Below, piece after piece: positions 32,948-40,479 of a DNA stretch of 62,918 nt. Location of the stretch: positions 1 to 62,918 of the forward strand of contig NZ_JACJSJ010000046.1 in assembly GCF_014698115.1 (NCBI RefSeq). The letters run 5' to 3'. Position numbers and translations under genes: made by a program. Origin of the DNA: Nostoc sp. FACHB-973. Its GTDB lineage: Bacteria > Cyanobacteriota > Cyanobacteriia > Cyanobacteriales > Nostocaceae. Each line of letters opens with the position of its first letter. The first letter of the stretch is position 1. The notes under the pieces were generated by a model that saw nothing but the letters and a program-made list of their open reading frames with translations, searched no databases and had not been told where the DNA came from.

Positions 32948-33940
32948 TTAAGAGAGATTGGCTAATCTAAATAAAGTGCGGATAGTGATACCTGTCTTGT
33001 TAAAAGACTGCCATTTGTAGGCGCATTCGCCTGGTTTGTATTTAGGAGAAAGTTGGCTCCAGGTGTCCCATGCCTTAAATAAAATGGGACTAACACTCTT
33101 GAGTGCCATCCCGACTTGAATCCACGAATGGTAATCATCTGCAAACCGAGGGTGGATGACTTCGAGTAGTACAAGTGCGGTTTGAATATTGGTTTCTATT
33201 GAGGGAATTAAATGAGCGTACCTGTCTACCCCATATCTGCGGTTATATTTTTCTTTGGGTAGGTTAAACTTTCTTGTTTTCTCCTGTTTGGCAAGCATTT
33301 GGGCAATTACCCAATCGGGAGCTATTTCTATTTGGCGTTCAGATGGACTACAGCCAGGAAGCCATCTGTAATTTCTACCTTCTGGGTGAAAGGACGGGGG
33401 GAGGATTGAAGCTAGGTTTTTGCCTCGAAATTCCAGGTGTTCGTCCTTCCCAGTTTTGATTTTGCGAGATTTTACTTCCCAAGCTTTTGATTTGGGAATG
33501 AGGTATAAGCGTTGGCTGCGATATTTCCTCCCAGAGGTAAATGCAATTGTGGGAGGGAGATATTGTTGAGCGCGATCGCATAACGACTCCATAGGAGTTT
33601 CGCTGATGGGTGTTAGCTGATTAAATTCTTTTGGTTCTAGGTGTTCGTTAATCTGAATAATTTGTCGCCAGGATGTTTCGCCATCGCAGTCAATAGCTAC
33701 TAAGTACCCTTGAGGATGATTGAAACCGCAAACCAAGGCTACACCAGTGGGTGTGATAAATCTGTTATTTGTCCAAACTTTTAGCCGACGGCGGATGAGT
33801 TCAGTTTGTAGTTCTTTGGGAGAGTAAGTGTTTTTTTCCCATTCTTTCCCTAGAGGACGTTTACCAAAGGTAGGGACGATTCGCCATTCTTCGGGTAGGT
33901 TGTCAAGCGAAGATACCAAATGACGGATTTGGGCGTGCAT
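32948..33940 (-). CDS. Primase-polymerase (AEP/Prim-Pol) with PriCT-type C-terminus
   Basis: A 330-residue archaeo-eukaryotic-type primase-polymerase. The N-terminal domain shows the family's substrate region RIVPTFGKRPLGKEWEKN, the acidic catalytic pair VAIDCDGE, and SGRKYRSQRLYLIP, where the usual His is Gln. FRGKNLASILPPSFHPEGRNYRW is typical. The C-terminal 80 residues match PriCT-2: DDYHSWIQVGMALKS, FKAWDTWSQLSPKY, WQSFNKTGITIRTLFRLA. The start is set at ATG 33940 because the shared leader hairpin ends three bases before it; a GTG at 33976 would place the hairpin inside the gene. It likely primes plasmid DNA synthesis. Confidence 0.85.
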   Translation of the reverse strand: MHAQIRHLVSSLDNLPEEWRIVPTFGKRPLGKEWEKNTYSPKELQTELIRRRLKVWTNNRFITPTGVALVCGFNHPQGYLVAIDCDGETSWRQIIQINEHLEPKEFNQLTPISETPMESLCDRAQQYLPPTIAFTSGRKYRSQRLYLIPKSKAWEVKSRKIKTGKDEHLEFRGKNLASILPPSFHPEGRNYRWLPGCSPSERQIEIAPDWVIAQMLAKQEKTRKFNLPKEKYNRRYGVDRYAHLIPSIETNIQTALVLLEVIHPRFADDYHSWIQVGMALKSVSPILFKAWDTWSQLSPKYKPGECAYKWQSFNKTGITIRTLFRLANLS

Positions 33941-33942
33941 GA

Positions 33943-34003
33943 ATTCATAAAACTTTTTATTGAATGACTCCTGCACGCTTATTGCGTTAGTTTATGTAGT
34001 GGT
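33943..34003 (-). promoter_or_regulatory. ACCAC-RCWNACGC-hairpin leader, primase-polymerase
   Basis: On the minus strand: ACCAC (33999-34003), 11 bases, ACGC inside ACTAACGC (33984-33991), then hairpin TTTTTATTGAAT against ATTCATAAAA with one bulged base (33943-33965), then ATG 33940. CGTGCA/TGCACG also pair across it. Confidence 0.6.
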
Positions 34004-34374
34004 TTTCATTTCTGTTAGCTCTGGTTCTACTTGAATGATGCGAACTCTACCCATCATTTGTTTTATATTTCTCTTGACGTAGAAATTACCTCCAATTGCC
34101 AGTCCGTAATGGCACATATCGCAAAGTTAATTTCGTATTTCACGCCTTTTCTCTCATATTTTCAGTCTCAAAGGCAAATGTAACAATTTTATGTTGAGCA
34201 TATCTCTTGCCGATGATGCTCCCAGCACCATCCCAGCAACTAGTCGTTTTTGTTGCTGAATATGTAGCATACCTGCCTTGTTTAGTCTATTTAACTACGG
34301 AGCTATACTTAGTCGTGCTTCTTCAACTGCTGTAATATTTTGCCCTCTTCATTTGTTTTTTACGTGTTCTTGTT
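34004..34374 (-). other. Gap with possible decayed small reading frames
   Basis: No convincing gene. On the minus strand a frame of about 48 codons without an ATG near its start ends at 34140 (it contains TTSCWDGAGSIIGKRYAQHK). A GTG-started 26-codon frame (34063-34143) overlaps its stop, and another short frame (CHYGLAIGGNFYVKR) overlaps that. They may be remnants of plasmid genes upstream of the primase-polymerase. Confidence 0.25.
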
Positions 34375-34416
34375 TTTGTACTCATTTTGAGTATAATAGT
34401 TCAAAGTGAGTACAAA
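34370..34416 (+). promoter_or_regulatory. Promoter within a long operator, RHH gene
   Basis: TTTGTACTCATTTTGA (34375-34390) and TCAAAGTGAGTACAAA (34401-34416) form a 16-bp inverted repeat with one mismatch. Between them lies TATAAT (34392-34397), with TTGTTT (34370-34375) 16 bases upstream as a -35-like box. A repressor bound to the repeat would cover the promoter. The downstream protein has a ribbon-helix-helix-like N-terminus, so autoregulation is likely. Confidence 0.7.
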
Positions 34417-34429
34417 AAAAGAAGTTGTT

Positions 34430-35620
34430 ATGATGGCACTTTCACGCCCTCGCTTACAGGTTGTCCAGAATGACGAGATTGCCAAGGCAATTGAGACAAT
34501 TCGCAAACACCGTCCCGGACTCATCAATGATTCGATGGTGGTTACATCAGCCTTGGTGGAATATGCGCTGGCTTTAGAGTCAGACAAGTCCCGACAAGCT
34601 AACTATCAAACCCCCTACGGCATGACGATCGTGAAAACAGGTAGCGTAACCTGTAAAACCGGAATCTTCCGGTTTCTGATTCGGAACTTCAACCGCATCG
34701 CCGCCATTTTCGCGCATATTGAGAATGAAGATGATACGTTCATGGATTACATTTCACGGGGAGGTAAGCCTGTCTATACCTTTGTTTTCAAGGGAAAGGG
34801 ATTTACTGATTTTGAGTTTATCCATATCGCAACTGATGGGTCGTCGCTGTTTGAGGAGTGCCTGACGTTGCTTGTATTAGATTTCAAACATCATCGCGAT
34901 GATATTCGCTTTAATGTTATTTACGCTAACCAGTTTGAGGAGAGATGGGGGCAGAAATCTGTTAGTGATTATGTTCCATCCCTTGATGAAATGGCTAGAG
35001 CATTTTTTCAGGATGAAAGCTACTTGTTTGGTGGCGGGGGTGGGGAAACTTCATGTACCTGGGATTTAGACTGGGAAGCTGACACCACTCCATATCAAGG
35101 TTTTAAGATGGGGGATACACGGTATGTTGACTATTCACATGCACTCGTAGGGTTGAAACCGTCTTCCCTTGGAACAGAAAAATATGGCGTAGAAGGCTTA
35201 GTTCATTCTGGTGTGCTAACTGTTGATCGAGATTTGCTACATCATCGGTATCGATGCATGTGTGATGGGTGGACAGAGGAACGACAAGATCTAGATTTTT
35301 ACGAACTGGGGTGCATCTTTGGTCAACACTTCGGGTATGAAGCTATTTTTTCACCTGCAAGATTTCTTAGCGATCTCGCTAACATCACGAGCAAAACCAC
35401 GCCTAACGCGACTGTGTATGTTGAGAAGGGTAAGCGGATCGAAGTATTGCCAATTAAGTGGGAAGATTCATGGTTTACCTGCCATGTTGACGGGAAAGCC
35501 AGCAATCAGGGATGGAGTCTCTTACATGATGACCCTAACCCTTTTAGACTCTACGATATGAATGATTTTTTCCCTGACCATTTAGAGCGGTACAAGCAAA
35601 AGAAAAAGAACCCCAAATAA
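34430..35620 (+). CDS. RHH-type DNA-binding protein with large unknown domain
   Basis: A 396-residue protein. Start ATG 34430 is used because a GTG at 34406 lies inside the operator. Residues 1-48 look like a ribbon-helix-helix (CopG/Arc-like) domain: strand RPRLQVVQ, helix NDEIAKAIETIRKH, turn, helix NDSMVVTSALVEYALAL. The remaining 340 residues form an unrecognised domain with FKGKGFTDFEFIHIATDG, a Gly run (FGGGGGETS), and Cys/His-rich YRCMCDGWTEE. It sits alone on the plus strand between minus-strand genes, followed by a MITE-like repeat. Confidence 0.75.
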   Translation: MMALSRPRLQVVQNDEIAKAIETIRKHRPGLINDSMVVTSALVEYALALESDKSRQANYQTPYGMTIVKTGSVTCKTGIFRFLIRNFNRIAAIFAHIENEDDTFMDYISRGGKPVYTFVFKGKGFTDFEFIHIATDGSSLFEECLTLLVLDFKHHRDDIRFNVIYANQFEERWGQKSVSDYVPSLDEMARAFFQDESYLFGGGGGETSCTWDLDWEADTTPYQGFKMGDTRYVDYSHALVGLKPSSLGTEKYGVEGLVHSGVLTVDRDLLHHRYRCMCDGWTEERQDLDFYELGCIFGQHFGYEAIFSPARFLSDLANITSKTTPNATVYVEKGKRIEVLPIKWEDSWFTCHVDGKASNQGWSLLHDDPNPFRLYDMNDFFPDHLERYKQKKKNPK

Positions 35621-35636
35621 TAATCGGCAGGACGCT

Positions 35637-35813
35637 TAGCTCGACTTTATCCAAATGCTAGAACCCTTACTTAACAATGGCTCTGGCGTACCAGATTTTT
35701 TCTAGAATTTTCTAGATGACGGTCTAACATCACATGTGTGAAAAAGTTTGGCTCCTTGGCTGCAATCCAAACACCGTTGAGGCTCCAACTTCAAATGGAT
35801 AAAGTCGAGCTTA
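35637..35813. mobile_element. MITE-like element, about 175 bp
   Basis: AGCTCGACTTTATCCA (35638-35653) recurs in inverted orientation as TGGATAAAGTCGAGCT (35796-35811). Both ends are flanked by TA, compatible with a TA target duplication. The interior has no gene. A single further copy of the end occurs at 26933-26949. The size and structure fit a non-autonomous miniature element; the parent transposon is not in the window. Confidence 0.6.
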
Positions 35814-35840
35814 GGTTGTGTTGACAAATCCAACATTTGT

Positions 35841-35869
35841 GATAGCCGAAGGCTTAAGCTTCGCTTATC
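35841..35869. repeat. Nostoc-type palindromic repeat
   Basis: GATAGC-CGAAG and CTTCG-CTTATC form an imperfect palindrome directly after the MITE-like element. It is similar in style to the GC-rich repeats at 3660-3735 and 46500-46590. Confidence 0.45.
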
Positions 35870-35914
35870 GCACTCTCAGGTGATACACAAAGCGTCATCT
35901 GAACATCTTTTTTG

Positions 35915-35941
35915 TTACTACCAGTAATTTACTGGTAGTAA
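35915..35941 (+). terminator. Inverted repeat, possible terminator of the RHH gene
   Basis: TTACTACCAGTAA and TTACTGGTAGTAA are exact complements separated by one base, followed on the plus strand by TTGATTTTTTATA. It lies between convergent genes (RHH gene and the gene ending at 35984). Confidence 0.5.
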
Positions 35942-35983
35942 TTGATTTTTTATAATATAAATATTTCAGATGGCGATTATGTT

Positions 35984-36730
35984 TTAAGCTAACCTTTTGT
36001 TAAGTGCATTTTCGACTTGATAAGTCCCAAGAGTACAGTTTGCATTGCAAGGAAAGGTAGGAAATTCAAGATGGTTATTCATAGTTTTTGTTACCTTGCA
36101 TAGTACCATTATCCCCTCCCTACCCTTCTTTTTTTGATTGTGATAGTAGCTGATAACCTCAAACTCATTATTGCCAGCCTCAAATCTACTTCCTCTATAT
36201 TGAGAGATAGCATTGTTCCAATCTGGTTGCCAGAGCATGAGTGTATCTATTGCCATTGCTCTCACAGTTGGGTTATCTAATTTCATTAGGATATCTGGTA
36301 AGTAATGACATTGTTTGGCAATTACTTCTCGTGCGTAATTTATCAGCCAATACTCTGCTTCTCTTAAAAGAGCTTTTGATTCAAGATTTTGGCACACTTC
36401 ATCGTAAACCTTAGACATTAAATATGCCCTTTGTTCAAAAACCATCCCATTAGTTCGCAGTTTTAAGTCTGATGGATAATTAATTATCAAATCAGCTAGT
36501 TCATCACTGATTTTGGGAAGAGGATATTTATTATATTGTTGGGTTTCAGGATGGGATATTTTGACCTGACACCCTAGATTTACAGCATGATTGATAATAA
36601 AATCAATATTGTTAGAATCGACAAAATCTCCTATTTGAAAATTGGTTTCTATAAGTAAATATGATGGTGCGTGAATAATTTGAAACCTTTTAGGGTTTGG
36701 ATGTGAATCAGCTAATAGTTCGACGTACAT
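35984..36730 (-). CDS. Hypothetical protein
   Basis: A 248-residue protein of unknown function. The N-terminal third is beta-rich (MYVELLADSHPNPKRFQIIH, SYLLIETNFQIGDFVD), the middle helical (LREAEYWLINYAREVIAKQ, VRAMAIDTLMLW). The C-terminal part includes EGIMVLCKVTKTMNNHL and two cysteines (FPCNANCTLG). No known domain is recognised. Its leader carries the RCWNACGC motif, so it is probably regulated with the replication genes. It lies downstream of the MrfA-like helicase, separated by a terminator. Confidence 0.7.
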   Translation of the reverse strand: MYVELLADSHPNPKRFQIIHAPSYLLIETNFQIGDFVDSNNIDFIINHAVNLGCQVKISHPETQQYNKYPLPKISDELADLIINYPSDLKLRTNGMVFEQRAYLMSKVYDEVCQNLESKALLREAEYWLINYAREVIAKQCHYLPDILMKLDNPTVRAMAIDTLMLWQPDWNNAISQYRGSRFEAGNNEFEVISYYHNQKKKGREGIMVLCKVTKTMNNHLEFPTFPCNANCTLGTYQVENALNKRLA

Positions 36731-36781
36731 CGCTTATTATCAAAACTTTCATCAATCTTGTGCGTAAGCGATGTATGTGGT
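36731..36781 (-). promoter_or_regulatory. ACCAC-RCWNACGC leader, gene at 36730
   Basis: On the minus strand: ACCAC (36777-36781), 11 bases, ACGC inside GCTTACGC (36762-36769). The motif's own flank CGCTTA pairs with TAAGCG immediately before ATG 36730, so here the motif is one arm of the stem. Confidence 0.55.
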
Positions 36782-36790
36782 TGAATTACT

Positions 36791-36825
36791 AAAAAAATAA
36801 TCCTACCCAAGCTGGATAGGATTAT
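36791..36825 (-). terminator. Rho-independent terminator of the MrfA-like helicase gene
   Basis: Perfect 9-bp stem ATAATCCTA (36797-36805)/TAGGATTAT (36817-36825). On the minus strand it runs into TTTTTTT. It lies six bases past the helicase stop. Confidence 0.85.
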
Positions 36826-36830
36826 CTTAA

Positions 36831-39551
36831 CTATTGATTAATAGTTCTTGTCTCTGTTGGATTGATTATTTCCTTTAGTAGAGATAACCCAACTGATTTA
36901 AACAGTGCTTCGTTATCATCAGGGCAGCGTTGAATTGTTGTACAAGAAGAGCAGCCGTATTTACAAGGACAATTATCGACTAGAAACTTTGCTTTAATAA
37001 AGGCAGTCTCTAAATATTTGATGAGGGTATCGCACATACCTGTACCATGTTCACAAGTATCAAAGAAATAGCCAACTATCTTAGTATTAGACGGCACTTC
37101 TACTAACATGAAATCTATATCTCGACTGTTTGCTCCATGTTCGACAAGTGGTAAACTGAGTATAAGGTGATGAGCGAGAGTATGAACGCAAATTGGGGTT
37201 TCATTGCTTTCAAATAGTTGTTTCTCCTCATTGGTAATATATTTCTGTTTATTAAGTATCTCTTTTCTGTGATTTTTGACCACAACTGAAAAATATTTTC
37301 TTGCATCAGCGTTAATTTCAACCCTAACGCAGAATGTATTGTAGTTAAGAGCAAGTGATTCTTCGTATTTATTTTCCTCCAAAAGTTCGACAGATTCTCG
37401 TTCAATCAGTTGGGTTTTACAAGCAGGGCAAGTTTGTAAGTGTCCAGGTAAGTTTAAATTGAAATTGCGACATCTGTTATTAGTGCAAGTCCATTTTTGT
37501 TCCAGTCTGTACAAGTTGTAGCCATAAATTTCTTCTTTGATTTTGGCTGAAACAGGTGTAAATCTAGCAGCCCCTTGGGGCAGATTGATAATTTTGGCTT
37601 CCCCTACAATTTTAATTTCCTCGAAATTTAGGCTTCCTTCAGGACGACTAAATAAATTGGTTGCTTCAATTGGCTTGAGAATGGCTTTCCCTTCGGTTAA
37701 ATTTAGTTCTTGTGATTTATACTGTACGGGGTTGCCGTCGAAATCTTGAGCAAGATATATGGCACCAGGGTAAACTTCTCTTAGTGCAGAAGATGCCGAA
37801 CTTTCCTCAAACTCTTCTGCGCTATCTTGATTGATATAACTGATATTTTGGTCAGTGTTGCCTCTAACTTTAATTTTTGAGTGGACATAACCGAGGTTTC
37901 GATTAGTTGTCAGTCTTTGATTGTAGCTGAAGATTAGTTGATTATCACCTATTAACTGTCGGGCGATCGCATTACCAGAACTACCAAAATGTCGGGCAAT
38001 TTGAGCTTGTGTCGGTTTACTTTCTTTGCAACAAGCGAGAATATGCTGCTCCAAAGTTGTTTCATAATTGTGGTTAAAGTTGATAATTTCTGGAGGATCG
38101 GATAAGAGACGTTCTGGATAATTGGCGTAGTAAGAATCCATAATCGACCTTTTCGACGGAATAAACACCAATAGTCCTGCTTCCTGCCTCCCCGCACGTC
38201 CTGCCCTCTGGCGAAAGGCAAGAATTGAGCCGGGGTAACTATGTACGATAGTTGCATCAATACACCCAATATCTAGACCCGCCTCCAAAGCACTTGTAGA
38301 TATAATGAACTTGACCTTCCCACTTTGTATATCTGCAATAATTTTGTTACGCTGATTTGCCTTCATGCTCCCATAAAATGCTGAGATAGTTTCTCCCAGG
38401 TGGGGCAGTTGCATCTCGATTAAAGCTTTACGTATGGCATTAGTTAAAACCTTAACCAGTTCTCTACTATCGCAGAAACAAATCCCGACTATGCCTTTAC
38501 TTACGAGCATAGCTGCGACTTGGGCAGTTTGGTAAAATGTATTGTTCCGTGCTTTAAGGCTAATAAAAGTAATCTCCGAGCGTTTTGCCCCACTTTGCTC
38601 AATAATAGCAAGATTACTTTGTTCTTCTCGATTAGATATCTTCTGGGCAATTTCGCTGCTGTTACTAATTGTTGCAGAAGCGAAGATGTACTGTAATTTT
38701 GAAATATCATTGCCGACAGATTCTATCATGAGTTGAGTTCGCCGATTAAGTAGTGCAAAATGCGAACCAAATATGCCTTGATAAAAGTGCATTTCGTCAC
38801 AGACAATGATTGAAAGTTTTCTGATTGTTTCTCTAAATCCCCAGTTGGAATCGAATTGGTAGTTGTTTAGCTCGTGGTTCCATACATCAGGAGTCACGCA
38901 TAAAATTGAAGGTTGATTGCTGTAAAGTTGTTTGCGCTCTTGGGGAGGAATATCTCCATTAATATTGAGAATTTGGGGGCGAATATTTTCATCTAAGTGG
39001 CTAACAAAGGAACGTATTTTCTCTACCTGGTCAAATGCAAGTGCTTTCAAATTAAAGAATACTAAAGCTGATTTACCCTTTAGACACTCGTGAACGATTG
39101 GAATGAGAAAAGAGATACTTTTACCACTGCTAGTAGGAGTTTGAAGAATTATATCTTCTCCTTTTTTGTAAGCTTGCCATGCCTCGACTTGATGAGAGTA
39201 TAGTTGGGTGATTCCTGACTTACTTAGGGCCAGTTTAACTAGAGGGTGAATATCATCTGGGATGGGATAAAGTTTAGCTTCTTGAGCAGGAATTACTTCG
39301 CAGCTTTGTAGTTTTCCAGATCCATCAAGAATAGCAGCTATCTCTTGGTAGAGAATGCTTTTACCTGTTGGTGCTTGGTTTAAAGGTAATAAATTACCGC
39401 TATTGACTTCATGCTCCCAGTCGAAAATAATTTGGTTTAAACTACCCTTTTTAAAGTAAAGGTTTTTCTCAATAATGGCGGCGATATGGATAACACCATG
39501 TTCTTTGGAATAAACCTGCTTGTTTGCTTCTAACCATTCAGGTTGGTTCAT
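36831..39551 (-). CDS. MrfA/Hrq1-like DEAD/DEAH helicase with DUF1998 zinc domain
   Basis: A 906-residue SF2 DNA helicase. Motif I LQTPTSSGKSISFLIPIV, Ia ALVFFNLKALAFDQ, motif II IIVCDEMHFYQG (DEMH), motif III FASATISN, IV-V GICFCDSRELV and FIISTSALEAGLDIG, VI FRQRAGRAGRQEAG. The C-terminal half has CxxC-type cysteines (CTNNRCRN, TCPACK) and the DUF1998-type cluster FFDTCEHGTGMCD and CPCKYGCSSCTTIQRCPDDNE. This layout is that of MrfA/Hrq1 repair helicases, which unwind damaged or crosslinked DNA. It is preceded by a leader hairpin and followed by a strong terminator, so it forms its own unit. Confidence 0.9.
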   Translation of the reverse strand: MNQPEWLEANKQVYSKEHGVIHIAAIIEKNLYFKKGSLNQIIFDWEHEVNSGNLLPLNQAPTGKSILYQEIAAILDGSGKLQSCEVIPAQEAKLYPIPDDIHPLVKLALSKSGITQLYSHQVEAWQAYKKGEDIILQTPTSSGKSISFLIPIVHECLKGKSALVFFNLKALAFDQVEKIRSFVSHLDENIRPQILNINGDIPPQERKQLYSNQPSILCVTPDVWNHELNNYQFDSNWGFRETIRKLSIIVCDEMHFYQGIFGSHFALLNRRTQLMIESVGNDISKLQYIFASATISNSSEIAQKISNREEQSNLAIIEQSGAKRSEITFISLKARNNTFYQTAQVAAMLVSKGIVGICFCDSRELVKVLTNAIRKALIEMQLPHLGETISAFYGSMKANQRNKIIADIQSGKVKFIISTSALEAGLDIGCIDATIVHSYPGSILAFRQRAGRAGRQEAGLLVFIPSKRSIMDSYYANYPERLLSDPPEIINFNHNYETTLEQHILACCKESKPTQAQIARHFGSSGNAIARQLIGDNQLIFSYNQRLTTNRNLGYVHSKIKVRGNTDQNISYINQDSAEEFEESSASSALREVYPGAIYLAQDFDGNPVQYKSQELNLTEGKAILKPIEATNLFSRPEGSLNFEEIKIVGEAKIINLPQGAARFTPVSAKIKEEIYGYNLYRLEQKWTCTNNRCRNFNLNLPGHLQTCPACKTQLIERESVELLEENKYEESLALNYNTFCVRVEINADARKYFSVVVKNHRKEILNKQKYITNEEKQLFESNETPICVHTLAHHLILSLPLVEHGANSRDIDFMLVEVPSNTKIVGYFFDTCEHGTGMCDTLIKYLETAFIKAKFLVDNCPCKYGCSSCTTIQRCPDDNEALFKSVGLSLLKEIINPTETRTINQ

Positions 39552-39605
39552 AAAAAGATACCTACTCGCTGTTTTAGCAGGTAGGCGTTAGTCCAAAGTA
39601 GTGGT
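39552..39605 (-). promoter_or_regulatory. ACCAC-RCWNACGC-hairpin leader, MrfA-like helicase
   Basis: On the minus strand: ACCAC (39601-39605), 12 bases, ACGC inside ACTAACGC (39585-39592), then hairpin CCTAC/GTAGG with inner GCT/AGC (39561-39585), then TATCTTTTT directly against ATG 39551. The hairpin plus T-run looks like a terminator or attenuator abutting the start. Confidence 0.6.
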
Positions 39606-39645
39606 TTTGGTTATTGCTATACTATTGATGCTCTGCTTTATATTG

Positions 39646-40479
39646 TCAGAACGCAAATGCTTTTGGCGTTAATGAAATTTGTGCTTTGGTACTATAACTA
39701 TTTACAAGCTGTTCTAAGCGTTCAACAATACTGCCTTTAAGAATGGAATAGTTAGCTTGATTCGTGAGAATTAGCGATAGCTCAGTTGCCCATTGCTCGT
39801 AATTAGAACTACCAATAATACCAATAGAAGACTGGATATAGTTAACAAGAATGCTGTCATTGAAACCAAAGCCACTTTCACCCCAGATGCAGGCAGATTG
39901 CAGCAAATACTCGTAGTCTGCGAATACTTGAAACAAGGGGTTCCATCTAGGGGCATCGCTTCGGTAGTGGACGAAACCATTGCTGTCGAATATCTCTTGT
40001 TGCCATAGAAGCTGCTGTAGGGAGCAGCAATTGCTAGGCGAAACAAAAGGCTTTCCTTGGCGAACAACACTACCATTGCGGATGACATCGCGGCGGCGCT
40101 GCTGTCTTGCTATGCTATATCGAATATTGGGATGTTGTTTAAAGTACTGCCGCATTGAGGCAACAAATTCAGGAGCTATGCTGTTATCATCGTCCAGGTA
40201 TGAAACAATGTCGCCACCAGCTGCATCTAGTCCCAGGTTACGGGCGTAGCACAAGCCAAAGCCACTGTAAGCGTCAGGGTGTTCCATTTCAATGTAGATG
40301 ATAGGGAAATCAGCTTTTGCCCTAATGCTGGTGATAATATCTCTAGTATCAGGATTAGCGCCATCATTGATGACGAGCCATTCAAAATTGCGGTCAGTTT
40401 GACTTTGAATGCTTGGCAGTGCAGTAGATGCAAGCTGCATAGGTCTATTGTATGTTGCAGTGATGATTGATAATTTCAA
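39646..40479 (-). CDS. Glycosyltransferase family 2 protein
   Basis: A 277-residue GT-A-fold glycosyltransferase. Marks are MKLSIITATYNRPMQLASTALPSIQSQ, FEWLVINDGANPDT, a metal-binding-type DDD in GGDIVSYLDDDNSIAP, and an acidic catalytic region downstream (LFQVFADYEYLLQ). No membrane segment is visible, so it is probably cytosolic and uses a nucleotide sugar. Its start overlaps the stop of the FolD-like gene by four bases (40476-40479), so the two are coupled despite unrelated chemistry. The acceptor is unknown. Confidence 0.85.
   Translation of the reverse strand: MKLSIITATYNRPMQLASTALPSIQSQTDRNFEWLVINDGANPDTRDIITSIRAKADFPIIYIEMEHPDAYSGFGLCYARNLGLDAAGGDIVSYLDDDNSIAPEFVASMRQYFKQHPNIRYSIARQQRRRDVIRNGSVVRQGKPFVSPSNCCSLQQLLWQQEIFDSNGFVHYRSDAPRWNPLFQVFADYEYLLQSACIWGESGFGFNDSILVNYIQSSIGIIGSSNYEQWATELSLILTNQANYSILKGSIVERLEQLVNSYSTKAQISLTPKAFAF

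Noticed and set aside
34406..34429. GTG start for the RHH gene
   Set aside because: It would lie inside the right arm of the operator, too close to the -10 box; ATG 34430 is preferred.
36831..39551. Reading the DEMH helicase as a RecQ or a restriction helicase
   Set aside because: The C-terminal Cys clusters and overall order match MrfA/Hrq1 with DUF1998 better.
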